Assembly: GCA_029261815.1 (NCBI GenBank)
Contig: JAJDAQ010000118.1
Span: 1-64,000 of the forward strand
Length of the DNA: 64,000 nt
Direction: 5' to 3'
Origin: Deltaproteobacteria bacterium
GTDB lineage: Bacteria > Myxococcota_A > UBA9160 > UBA6930
Below the pieces are notes generated by a model. The model saw only the letters and a program-made list of their open reading frames with translations, ran no database searches and had not been told where the DNA came from. The position numbers were made by a program, and so were the translations under genes. Shown here piece after piece: positions 50,967 through 59,325 of this stretch. Position 1 is the stretch's first letter, and each line of letters starts with the position of its first letter.

Positions 50967-52027
50967 CCTCCCAGCAAGTCCAGTCAGGGTCGACGGGCCG
51001 GCGATCGAAATGGTTGGGCGTGGGCATGGGTGCCCTACTGCTGGCATTCGCGCTCTGGAACGTGCCACTGGATGCTGTGCGCAGCGCCCTCGCCGAGGTG
51101 TCGATCTTCACACTCGTTGCGATCGCAGCGCTGACACTGCTCCAGCAGGCGTTTCGAACCGCTCGCCAACGCGTCCTCCTCGAACCACTCGCACCCGGGA
51201 TCGGCTGGCGGCGTCAGCTCACCATCTTCTTTGCGGGCTTTCTCGCGATTGCGGTATTCCCCGCGCGCCTCGGAGAGTTTGCACGCCCGGTGCTGCTCGA
51301 GCGTGGCCACGGACTCCCCGTCGCTCGCGGTCTCGCATTCGTCGTCGCCGAGCGGACCCTCGACATGCTGGCCGTGCTGATCGGCCTGGTTTGGGCACTC
51401 GGGGAAGCCGACGCCGGGCACCCCGCCGGTGCAGTGGCCCTCGGGCTGCGGCCGTATCTGGGGGGTGCGGTCGTGCTGCTCGGTTGCGGCTTCGCGGTCG
51501 CCACCTTCTGGGGCCAAGCATGGGTCGCCCGCCTTCCCCGCCCCACGTCGTCCTTCGGTCGCCGGCTCTACGAGGCCGTCACCTCGTTCGTCGCCGCACT
51601 GGCCCAGTTCCGTGGGCCACGCGCGATCGTCGGAGCGGGACTCCTCACCGTTCTTCACTTCGCCTGCATGGTCGGCAGCGCCTGGCTGCTCGCAACCCAG
51701 CTCGAGCTAGGCGACATCCTGACACCGCTGGCCTGCCTCGGGATCCTCGGCATCACCATGATCGGTCTCGCGCTTCCGGCGCCGCCGGCCCAGGTCGGCG
51801 TCTTCGAGGGGTCCGTGGTCGCGGCAACCCTTGTCTTTGGCGTTCCAGAGACGCTCGGCGCCCAGGCGGTGGCCTTCGCCCTCGTCCTGCATTGGTGGCC
51901 CCTTTCGGTGCACGCGATTGCAACGTGGCCACTGCTTGCAGGAGACCGGATGCTTTGGAGAGAGCTGCGGAGTGGCGTTCGACGTGCGGCGTCCGAGACA
52001 CCGCCGCCACCCGAGCAACCCGCCTAG
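50963..52027 (+). CDS. Lysylphosphatidylglycerol synthase TM-region-like membrane protein (UPF0104)
   Basis: 354 residues with eight or so membrane segments and the UPF0104/LPG_synthase_TM pattern: QAFRTARQRVLLEPL, FFAGFLAIAVFPARLGEFARPVLLERGHGL, VVAERTLDMLAVLIGL and LPAPPAQVGVFEGSVVAATLVFGV. The family includes the flippase domain of MprF and relatives in glycolipid clusters; here it is the membrane part alone. The start overlaps the GT-C gene stop by four bases, so the pair is likely one unit that moves or modifies a lipid-linked sugar. Confidence 0.88.
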   Translation: MTSQQVQSGSTGRRSKWLGVGMGALLLAFALWNVPLDAVRSALAEVSIFTLVAIAALTLLQQAFRTARQRVLLEPLAPGIGWRRQLTIFFAGFLAIAVFPARLGEFARPVLLERGHGLPVARGLAFVVAERTLDMLAVLIGLVWALGEADAGHPAGAVALGLRPYLGGAVVLLGCGFAVATFWGQAWVARLPRPTSSFGRRLYEAVTSFVAALAQFRGPRAIVGAGLLTVLHFACMVGSAWLLATQLELGDILTPLACLGILGITMIGLALPAPPAQVGVFEGSVVAATLVFGVPETLGAQAVAFALVLHWWPLSVHAIATWPLLAGDRMLWRELRSGVRRAASETPPPPEQPA

Positions 52028-52890
52028 CCCCGTTCGGCCGCGGTCGGTACGCGCGCGACCGCGCAACGCTCGACCGACCATGCGCCCGCCCCTGCGTTCG
52101 AACGTCCGCGGTAACGCCTGGCGATCTCGTCCGCGCCAACGTCTTCCACGAGCGCCAGCCCGTGCGGCTCCAGGAGTCCGGGCAGCGCCTGTGGCGATAC
52201 TGCGAACTGCCACGGCTCGCCCGCCCGCTCCGCCGCTGCCGCGCTCTGCGAGGCCAGGCCGTCGGGCGTGATGTAGGTGAACGCGACCTGACTCCCCGGC
52301 ACAGAGGCTCCGATAAACGCCAACGTCGCCGACACTGCCGGCGGAGAGAGGTACTGACTGACCCCCTCCCACAGAAACGCCGTCGGGCTGTCCGGTGCCA
52401 TCCCGGCGCGCGCCAACGCGTCGCTGAGTGACTCGGTCTCAAAGTCGATGGGCGCAGACACGATCGCGCGCGGCCTGGGTGCGCGGCCAAGGCGCTCGGC
52501 CCGCCATCGCAAATTGACGGCACGGTCGAGTTCGAAAACGGGAGTCGCTGCGTCCTCGGCGATTCGGAACGCGCGACTGTCGAGACCCACCCCCAGGATC
52601 ACGCCCTGTTCGCACGCCGCGAGGCCCTGGCGGAACGCATCGTCGAGGTAGCGCGTGCGCAAGACCAACCCCTCGAGAACACTCGGAAAGCGCCACTCGA
52701 AGATCGCTTCGAGCGCCCACCGGACCGGCGGAAGCCCGCAGGCTCGCGCGGCGAAACGTGCGGCGGGGCTCAGCAAGAGCCCGGCTGCGAACGGATCCTC
52801 GAAGAGGCGTTCGTGCGGGGACCGACTCGACTCGATGGCCCGACTCATCGCGACCGACTGCGCGGTTCGGCTCGGACCCGGTTCCGTCAC
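52024..52890 (-). CDS. LCM-type SAM-dependent methyltransferase
   Basis: 288 residues from the GTG at 52890, with GGAG seven bases upstream; the longer track ORF crosses into the selenoprotein promoter region. It matches the leucine carboxyl methyltransferase-related class I family: MSRAIESSRSPHERLFEDPFA, RTRYLDDAFRQGLAACEQGVILGVGLDSRAFRI, VFELDRAVNLRWRAERL and FLWEGVSQYLSPPAVSATL. Its substrate is not known. It converges on the UPF0104 gene with four shared bases and is divergent from the UGA-containing redoxin gene. Confidence 0.9.
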   Translation of the reverse strand: MTEPGPSRTAQSVAMSRAIESSRSPHERLFEDPFAAGLLLSPAARFAARACGLPPVRWALEAIFEWRFPSVLEGLVLRTRYLDDAFRQGLAACEQGVILGVGLDSRAFRIAEDAATPVFELDRAVNLRWRAERLGRAPRPRAIVSAPIDFETESLSDALARAGMAPDSPTAFLWEGVSQYLSPPAVSATLAFIGASVPGSQVAFTYITPDGLASQSAAAAERAGEPWQFAVSPQALPGLLEPHGLALVEDVGADEIARRYRGRSNAGAGAWSVERCAVARVPTAAERG

Positions 52891-53069
52891 GCGTTTACTC
52901 CATTCCGGCCATCGCGCGAAGCGCGGCCGCCGTCGGATCTTGGCATCGGCGCGGGTGGAATGCGATGCCGATCCACGATTCCTTTCCCTCGGTCGCCCGG
53001 TCGAGGATCCGATACCCTCGGCCCGGAACACACCGGACTCGCCCGTGCGATTCCGACGGAGGGACCTCG

Positions 53070-53819
53070 ATGAGCAGTGAACTGCTGGCCTTTGTCGCCT
53101 TGGCTGTCACAGGAACGGCAACGCTCCTCTGGTTTCGGGCGATGCAACGGGTCGCCATCCCACACGACCGGAGTCGATTCGTCGCGGCCTGGGTCGGCGG
53201 CGCGTTGCTGGGCGCGCTGGCACTCTGGAGCGGTGACGGCGCGCTGACGGCCATTCCCGCAGGACTGGCGCTCTTCATGGGCACCATGTTTACGATGCTC
53301 TTCGCCATCAGCCGACAGGTCGCGGCCCCCGACGTCATCTCGGTCGGCGATCGGCTGCCGACCTTTGTGGCGCTCGACGAGCACGGAAATCGCGTCGACC
53401 AGACCGCCCTCGCCGGGCACCCGACATTGATCAAGTTCTTCCGTGGGCACTGGTGACCCTACTGTGTCGCCGAGTTACGGCGATGGGAAGAACTTCGACC
53501 CGAGTTCGACGCGCGCGGAATCGAGATCGTCACGATCAGCACGGACCTCCCCGGCGAGATTGCCTCCGGACGGAAGAAGCACGGTCTGAAGGCGCTGATG
53601 TTGTCGGACCGGGAACTCGAAGCCACGGACCAATTTGGCCTGCGGAACCAGGGCATCCATTCCGGGCTGCCGGTTGGCGGTGCAAAGGCACTGCCCGTGC
53701 CGACCTCGATCCTTGCCGATGCCGACGGCCGCGTCCTGTGGATCGACCAAAGCGAGAACTATCAACAGCGCTCGGACCCCGAAGTCGTCCGCGCGGCCCT
53801 GAACACCCACTTCGCCTGA
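53070..53819 (+). CDS. Membrane-anchored peroxiredoxin-like selenoprotein (in-frame UGA = Sec129)
   Basis: One 249-residue gene that the ORF track splits at TGA 53454-53456. The ATG at 53070 follows GGAGGG. Three hydrophobic segments (about 4-22, 38-53 and 62-80) anchor a redoxin domain (about 88-249): VGDRLPTFVALDEHG, then FFRGHW-U-PYC, where AhpC/TSA-type proteins have WCPYC, then IEIVTISTDLPGEIASG and ALPVPTSILADADGRVLWID. Sec129 and Cys132 form a UxxC redox pair. The frame after the UGA is fully coding and ends at TGA 53819. A SECIS-like hairpin follows the UGA. Probable role: thiol peroxidase or disulfide reductase at the inner membrane. sel genes are not in the window. Confidence 0.88.
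53454..53456 (+). other. UGA selenocysteine codon
   Basis: TGA in the frame of the redoxin gene. It is flanked by codons for FFRGHW and PYC and replaces the conserved first cysteine of the active-site CxxC. Downstream codons keep the same frame with family-like protein sequence for 120 residues, so it is not a terminating codon or a decayed gene. Confidence 0.85.
53465..53485 (+). promoter_or_regulatory. Candidate bacterial SECIS hairpin
   Basis: CGCCG (53468-53472) pairs perfectly with CGGCG (53478-53482) around the loop AGTTA (53473-53477). The stem extends outward by T-A, G-T and T-G pairs. The loop begins 16 nt after the UGA and has G as its second base, as bacterial SECIS elements recognised by SelB require. 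It lies inside the coding sequence, as is normal in bacteria. Confidence 0.75.
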
Positions 53820-53843
53820 ACCGGCGAGGCTGAAGGAGCGAAC

Positions 53844-54599
53844 ATGGATCTTGGACTGGCCGGCCACGGGGTCGTGATTACTGGCGGGAGCAAGGGCATC
53901 GGCCGCGCCACGGCACTCGCCTTCGCGGACGAGGGTGCCAACGTCGCGATCTGCGCCCGGTCGGCGGACGCACTCGAAGACACCCGGAAGGCGATCGAGA
54001 GCCGCGGCGTGAAGGCATTCGCAGCCTCGTGCGACGTTTCCGACGGCCCGGCTCTCGAGGCTTTCCTCGATGACGCCAAGGCCGCACTCGGCAACATCCG
54101 GGTCCTGGTCAACAACGCGTCGGGCTTCGGCGTGTCGGACGATGAAGCGGGTTGGCAGCGCGGTTTCGAGATCGACATGATGGCGTCCGTACGCGCGACC
54201 TGGAAGGTCACGCCTTGGCTGGCCGAAGCCGGCGGCGGGGCGATCATCCACATCGCCTCGACATCGGGACTCGAAGCCGGTTCGCCGCCGCCCTACGCCG
54301 CAGTAAAAGCGGCCCTGATCAGCCACTCCAAGACGTTGGCGATCAATCTCGCACCCCAGAACATCCGCGTGAATACGATCGCGCCGGGGTCGATCGAGTT
54401 TCCAGGCGGAATGTGGGAGACGATCCAGAAGGTGAACGCACCCGCTTACGAATCGATCCGTGACTCGATTCCCTTCGGCCGACTGGGAACCGCTGAAGAA
54501 GTCGCCGCCGCCGTGGTCTTCGTCGCGTCTGCACCGGCGAGCTGGATCACGGGTGTGACGCTTTCGGTCGACGGCGGCCAACACAAGGGCAATCTATAG
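53844..54599 (+). CDS. SDR family oxidoreductase
   Basis: 251 residues, preceded by AAGGAG. Motifs: TGGSKGIGRATALAFADEGA, NNASGFG, Ser in HIASTSG, YAAVK with the catalytic Tyr and Lys, and LSVDGGQHKGNL at the end. The variant SPPPYAAVKAAL and IDMMASVRATWK segments are seen in SDRs of unknown specificity. It follows the selenoprotein by 24 bases on the same strand and may share its transcript, but no functional link is evident. Converges on the TauD-type dioxygenase gene. Confidence 0.9.
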   Translation: MDLGLAGHGVVITGGSKGIGRATALAFADEGANVAICARSADALEDTRKAIESRGVKAFAASCDVSDGPALEAFLDDAKAALGNIRVLVNNASGFGVSDDEAGWQRGFEIDMMASVRATWKVTPWLAEAGGGAIIHIASTSGLEAGSPPPYAAVKAALISHSKTLAINLAPQNIRVNTIAPGSIEFPGGMWETIQKVNAPAYESIRDSIPFGRLGTAEEVAAAVVFVASAPASWITGVTLSVDGGQHKGNL

Positions 54600-54619
54600 A
54601 CGGCAAAGCCGCTCGGTCG

Positions 54620-55480
54620 TCAGAACTCGTAGCCGCCGATTCCGTAGAAGCCGCTCGACGCCGTGAACTCGCCCGTATAGTGCGGCCAGGGCGCTACGCC
54701 CTCGGGCGCCTCCGGATGGTCGCCTAGCACGGTGACACGGTGCAGGAGACGGCGCTCCGCCGTGTCGTCCACGACCGCATGGAGCGTCACCCGCTCGTCC
54801 CACAGGGCCACATCGCCCGATGTCCAGCGGTGGCGGCAGCTGAATTTGATCTGCTCCTGCCAACGGAAGAGATAGGCCAACAAGGCCTGGCTCTCGGGTC
54901 GCGAGAGCTGCGGAATGCGACGGCTGAACTGTTTGTTCACGTAGAGGCTTCGACGACCCGTGTCCGGGTGCACGCGCACGACGGGGTGTTCGGCTTTTCG
55001 ATCCCCAGGACCGGCGGCCTCGTGGATACATGTCAGCCGCGACAGGAACTCCTGCATGGGAACCGACAGCGAGTCGAACACGTCCTGGCAGCTGATCCAC
55101 ATGGTGTCTCCGCCGTGCGGCGGGCTGTCGACCATGTGGAGGAGCGCGGCCACCGGCGGCGCTTCCGAGAACGTCACATCCGTGTGCCAGAGATCGGCTT
55201 TGGGCGTCGCCGAGGTGTCCAGCTCGCATACTTCGGGCACGCGGTCATCGGCCTTCGGGATGTAGGGGTGGACTTCCAGGGGGCCAAATAGCATTCCGAT
55301 GTCTCGGAGTCCTTCGAGGGTCGGCGCCAACCCCGGAAGGAACAGCACCTGGTGATCGACCAGCGCCGCCTGCAGCGCCGCGGCCGTATCCGGCCCCATC
55401 GTGCCCGGATCGAGACCAAGCACTTCCGCACCCAGCCTTCCGCCAACAGGCTTGATCTCCAGCGGACTGGACGCGTTCAT
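54620..55480 (-). CDS. TauD/TfdA family Fe(II)/2-oxoglutarate dioxygenase
   Basis: 286 residues from the ATG at 55480, supported by GAGGAG five bases upstream (the track uses a codon six residues earlier). The iron facial triad is visible: HTD in ADLWHTDVTFSEAPP and the distal His in DERVTLHAVVDD. The 2-oxoglutarate-binding Arg lies in RRLLHRVTVLGD. EIKPVGGRLGAEVLGLDPG is the usual family N-terminus. Members hydroxylate taurine, chlorophenoxyacetates, alkyl sulfates and many others; the substrate here is unknown. The serine hydrolase gene lies just upstream on the same strand. Confidence 0.93.
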   Translation of the reverse strand: MNASSPLEIKPVGGRLGAEVLGLDPGTMGPDTAAALQAALVDHQVLFLPGLAPTLEGLRDIGMLFGPLEVHPYIPKADDRVPEVCELDTSATPKADLWHTDVTFSEAPPVAALLHMVDSPPHGGDTMWISCQDVFDSLSVPMQEFLSRLTCIHEAAGPGDRKAEHPVVRVHPDTGRRSLYVNKQFSRRIPQLSRPESQALLAYLFRWQEQIKFSCRHRWTSGDVALWDERVTLHAVVDDTAERRLLHRVTVLGDHPEAPEGVAPWPHYTGEFTASSGFYGIGGYEF

Positions 55481-55503
55481 CGGGCTCCTCGCAGACAATT
55501 GAG

Positions 55504-56724
55504 TCAGGACCCGTGCTTGGCGCAGCGGTCTGCCGCGCGCACGGCCGCGCCTCCAATTCGAACGATCCGCGAATCGCCGAAAGGCGTTCCCACACCGCTG
55601 TTCACGGTGAGCGCAACAGCGAGATCGCGCGTCGGATCGGCCCAGGCCCCCGATCCACCGAAACCGAAATGTCCGAACGCATGCGGCGCGCGCGCAAACA
55701 GGGCGAAGACGCGGTGGTAGCCAAGCCGCCAGCGCATGGAGACCGGAATCACGCGACCGGCTCCGCGATTCTGTTCCTTCGATGCCGTCTTTATGGTCTC
55801 AGGCGATAGCAGTGCCTTGCCGTCCAGCGTCCCGCCTGCCGCGAGGCATGCGTACATCCGAGCCAGGGATCGCGCGGTGAACATCCCATTCGCAGCTGGA
55901 ATGGATGCGGCCCGAAAGGCCGCGGTATCGAAGTCGAGCTCGTCCATGCCCTTCGGCATGAGCGCGGCAATGCTGTCACGCGGGTCCCATTTCACACCGA
56001 CCCGTGACAGGAAGCGCTGCGTCTTCGCCGCCTTGCCGTGCATGCTCTCGGTGCGTGCCCGCCGCTCCGCCGGGGTCCCGTCCATTCCCACGGCCAGCAA
56101 CTCCGCGCAACGATGTTGCTGCTCTTCCGGCACGCCGCAGTACAACCCCTCGAGGCCCAACGGCTGTGCGATCTCGCGCTCGATCAGTTCGGCGAAGGGC
56201 TTCTCTCCGGCGACCCGACGAACGATCTCACCCGCCAACCAGCCATAGGTCAGCGCGTGGTAACCGTGGGCGGCGCCGGGAGCGTGTCGCGGCGTCGCTG
56301 CCGCAAGGCGCGCGACCATCTGCTCCCATTCGAGCATCTCCGAGGCGTGCTCGACCATGTCGTCGAGGGCATAGAGCCCAGCTTCATGGCACATCACCTG
56401 TCGAACGGTGATGCGCTCCTTCCCTTCGGCTGCGAACTCGGGCCAGTACTGGGCGACCGGTGCGTCATAGTCGATCAGGCCCCGGTCGGCGTAGATATGG
56501 AGCAGGGTCGAGGCAACGCCCTTCGTCGTCGAGAACGAGACGCTGAGGGTGTCCGCCTCCCAAGGGCTTCCCGCGGCGTCGCGCGAACCGCCCCAGATGT
56601 CGACAACCTTCTCCCCGCGGTGGTACACGCAGGCCGCGGCGCCACCGGGGCCCCGCTTCGGGAGGATCCGACGCAACTCGTCGGCGACGGCTGCGAAATC
56701 GGGATGGAGATGACCGTCAAGCAT
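55504..56724 (-). CDS. Serine hydrolase of the beta-lactamase/esterase EstB family
   Basis: 406 residues without a signal peptide. The class C-like active site is SFSTTKGVAST (SxxK, Ser and Lys at about 63-66). The second motif is YHALTYGWLAGEIV, with Tyr in the YxN position, and a HxG-type third motif may be FGHFGFGGSGAW near the C-terminus. Such cytoplasmic members are mostly esterases or lactone/amide hydrolases, not drug-resistance enzymes. It precedes the TauD gene on the same strand; no substrate can be inferred. Confidence 0.9.
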   Translation of the reverse strand: MLDGHLHPDFAAVADELRRILPKRGPGGAAACVYHRGEKVVDIWGGSRDAAGSPWEADTLSVSFSTTKGVASTLLHIYADRGLIDYDAPVAQYWPEFAAEGKERITVRQVMCHEAGLYALDDMVEHASEMLEWEQMVARLAAATPRHAPGAAHGYHALTYGWLAGEIVRRVAGEKPFAELIEREIAQPLGLEGLYCGVPEEQQHRCAELLAVGMDGTPAERRARTESMHGKAAKTQRFLSRVGVKWDPRDSIAALMPKGMDELDFDTAAFRAASIPAANGMFTARSLARMYACLAAGGTLDGKALLSPETIKTASKEQNRGAGRVIPVSMRWRLGYHRVFALFARAPHAFGHFGFGGSGAWADPTRDLAVALTVNSGVGTPFGDSRIVRIGGAAVRAADRCAKHGS

Positions 56725-56767
56725 GGGTGTCCTCGCCGCTGGGCCCCGAGCTTACCGCGCGGCGCGC

Positions 56768-59053
56768 CTAGAAGCGCCAGGTCACGCGCAAGAAGCCGCC
56801 TACGCCGGGGCCGGGAAGGCGCGCATCCGGATCCAAACCCGCAAACGCGTTGGAGCGGAACACCGGCACATCGCTCCCGACGACCCGGTTGTAACCCGAG
56901 AGCGCGTCCCGGTACCTGTGATCGAGCACGTTCTCGATGCCGCCGGTCAGAACGACGTCGTCGCGCGGTGCCCACTGTGCGTAGAGGTTCACGACACCGT
57001 GACCAGCCGCTTCGACCTCCCCATTCGTCCTTGAGACGTGGTCCTGCCGATCGACCAGGACCCCTTCGACCGTCAGGCTCCAATCTTCCGTGCCGTAGGT
57101 GAGCGCGACGACGCTGCGGAGCGGCGTAATGCGGTAGAGGTCGTCGCCAATGTCGCGACGCTTGCCGCGGACGTAGGTCAGGACTCCGTCGAGTTCCAAC
57201 CGATCGTTCCCAAGCCACAAATCCTCGGCCAGGATCCAATGGAGCGACGCATCGAAGCCGTAGAGCTCCGCATCGACATTGCGACTCATCAGCGGTGTGG
57301 CGTCCCCGTTGACGAGACTCACGATCTCGACCGGACCGCTGGGTGCAACGCCGCCAGGACCCATGAACTGGGCCATGAACGCCGCCGGGCCCGCCGGCGT
57401 CAGCGGACTGGTCAGTGCGGTCGCCGGGTTCACGCCAGCCGCCAGCGTCGTGGGCGTCGCATCGAACGGCGTGCTCTGGATGAAGTCGTCGATCCGGTGA
57501 TAGAAACCCCGAAGAGTGAACGTCACGTCGTCGCTGCGCCAATCGAAACCGAGGTCGAAGAGCAGGCCCTCCTCCGGTTCCAGATCGATGTTTCCGATCG
57601 TGTTGTTCCCATCGGCCAACCCTGCCGTCACTTCTACAGGAAGGAACGCATAACGTTCGACGTAGAACGGGCTCCGCACCTTTCGAGCGATACCCGCATG
57701 CAGGGTCAGCGATGGATCGACTTCGAACCGCAGCTTGAGCACGGCGTGGAGGTTGTCGTCTTCTCGCGCTCGGTCCTGGGCGTTGAAGCCATTGACGAGC
57801 GCGACAACGGGCGGCGGCACCGGCGGCGACGTTCCGAGGAAGACGTCCTCGGTGTCCATCTCGACCCGCTCGTAGCGGATGCCGGCCTCCACCGACCAAC
57901 GCTCGCGGAACGTAGTCGTCCACTCCGCATACACGCCGGTGTGGTCTGCCTCGGCTTCGTTGAAGATGCCGATCTCGAAGCCCGGAGTGTCCGGACGCGT
58001 GATGGTCGCGCTGTGCTCCGACCGCAGGCCATCGGTCCCTACCTCGAGCCGTCCTCCCAGCAACGGCGCCTCGACCGAGACCTTCCAGGTGAATGTCTCG
58101 CTCTCTGCAGGAACTTCGACGCGCGGGACCCCCGCCGGGCGCGGCCGCGTCAGGTAGTTGGCCATCTCGTGGTCGATCCCGACCCAGCCGACTTCCAGCG
58201 CAACCCCGACTTCGCCGAATGTGCCGGCGTAGCGCGCCCGCGCGAAGTCGCTCTCGAACAGTGCGATATCGAGCGGAAAGACCGGGTTTCCAGTCGGGTC
58301 GGTTTCATGCCGCCGGTAGTCGAGCGAAATCTCGTGTCCGTCGGCGATCCGGAAGGCGTACCCGACGCCTAACGTCAGGCGCTCGTACGAACTCCCGACG
58401 ATGTCCCCGCCAGGAAATTCGGCATCGTCGCCCTGCTCGAAGTGTCCAAGGACCTGAACCCGATGGCGGTCGTTCGCAAGCGCCAGCCACGCGCCCGCGT
58501 CATAGCCTTCGTCCACGGTACTGCCGGCGGCCGTGATGCGGCCGGTCGGGCGGAAGGTCGCGTCGGCGCCAAACGGTGCGTCGACCAGGTGCGCGTTCAC
58601 GTGGCCGCCGATCCCGGACCCGGTACTCACCGACGCGATTCCACGATGGACTTCGACAGTCTCGAGCAAGGCCTTCGGCGCGTAGTGAAGCGGCGGGTCC
58701 ATCAAGTTCGGGCCGCCCGGGGCCACGCGCTGGCCATCGACCCGTGTGTTCACGCGCAGACCGGACAGGCCGCGAAGCTGTACCTGCGAAGAAACCGGCC
58801 CGTTCCCCAACACGGCACCACCGGGCGTCCGGGACAACAACGCCGCCGCATCAGCCTCGTGACTCCCGGGCAGTGCCGGATCTACCCGCAATACGCCTTC
58901 TGGGGCGAGCGGTGAGCCGAAGACCCGAATCTCTTCGATTCCTTCCGGCGGGCCCCCTGCGGCCGCATCCTGGCCGAAGGCACCCGACGTCGACAGCACC
59001 ATCATGGAGACGCCAACGGAGCCTCGCAGCATGACCCGGACCCACTTCCGCAT
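56768..59053 (-). CDS. TonB-dependent outer-membrane receptor
   Basis: 761 residues. A signal peptide (RGSVGVSMMVLSTSGAFGQ) is followed by a plug domain (GIEEIRVFGSPLAPEGVLRVDP, EADAAALLSRTPGGAVLGNGPVSSQVQLRGLSGLRVNTRVDGQRV, LETVEVHRGIASVSTGSGIGGHVN) and a 22-strand-type barrel ending GGFLRVTWRF. The TonB box is not certain. Proteins of this form import metal chelates, siderophores, cobalamin or other large substrates. No TonB, ABC importer or siderophore gene adjoins it. It stands alone between a serine hydrolase and, divergently, a polysaccharide cluster. Confidence 0.93.
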   Translation of the reverse strand: MRKWVRVMLRGSVGVSMMVLSTSGAFGQDAAAGGPPEGIEEIRVFGSPLAPEGVLRVDPALPGSHEADAAALLSRTPGGAVLGNGPVSSQVQLRGLSGLRVNTRVDGQRVAPGGPNLMDPPLHYAPKALLETVEVHRGIASVSTGSGIGGHVNAHLVDAPFGADATFRPTGRITAAGSTVDEGYDAGAWLALANDRHRVQVLGHFEQGDDAEFPGGDIVGSSYERLTLGVGYAFRIADGHEISLDYRRHETDPTGNPVFPLDIALFESDFARARYAGTFGEVGVALEVGWVGIDHEMANYLTRPRPAGVPRVEVPAESETFTWKVSVEAPLLGGRLEVGTDGLRSEHSATITRPDTPGFEIGIFNEAEADHTGVYAEWTTTFRERWSVEAGIRYERVEMDTEDVFLGTSPPVPPPVVALVNGFNAQDRAREDDNLHAVLKLRFEVDPSLTLHAGIARKVRSPFYVERYAFLPVEVTAGLADGNNTIGNIDLEPEEGLLFDLGFDWRSDDVTFTLRGFYHRIDDFIQSTPFDATPTTLAAGVNPATALTSPLTPAGPAAFMAQFMGPGGVAPSGPVEIVSLVNGDATPLMSRNVDAELYGFDASLHWILAEDLWLGNDRLELDGVLTYVRGKRRDIGDDLYRITPLRSVVALTYGTEDWSLTVEGVLVDRQDHVSRTNGEVEAAGHGVVNLYAQWAPRDDVVLTGGIENVLDHRYRDALSGYNRVVGSDVPVFRSNAFAGLDPDARLPGPGVGGFLRVTWRF

Positions 59054-59325
59054 TCGTCTCCCCTTGATATCGAGTCCCCTCGGAATGAGTTCCCAGGGCG
59101 GGTACGCGGCCGCGAAGAGTAGGCGTCCTCCGTCGCTGGGTCATGGGAAGTGCGCCGCGGTGTTTTCCCTTCCGTCGCCGAGTTGCCGCCGGATTGCGAC
59201 CTTCTTGCGGTCCAATGAATTCTGTTCGGCCATCAGGACGTCCCGGCCGGAACCGAGGGGTTTCCGCTTCGGCGGTCCGCTTCGGCGGCCGATACACCTA
59301 CCCACCCCTCGCGAGAGCCCCCAAC
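59054..59325. other. Divergent intergenic region between TonB receptor and GT-C gene
   Basis: About 272 bases with no gene I can support. Upstream in-frame codons could extend the GT-C protein to ATG 59215 or an earlier start near 59143, so part may be coding. No Fur-box-like or other operator was recognised by eye. It must contain the promoters of both flanking genes. Confidence 0.4.

Noticed and set aside
53454-53456. Nonsense mutation or pseudogene splitting a redoxin gene
   Set aside because: The only interruption falls exactly on the active-site Cys codon, the frame downstream is intact and family-like, and a SECIS-like hairpin follows. Selenocysteine explains all of this better.
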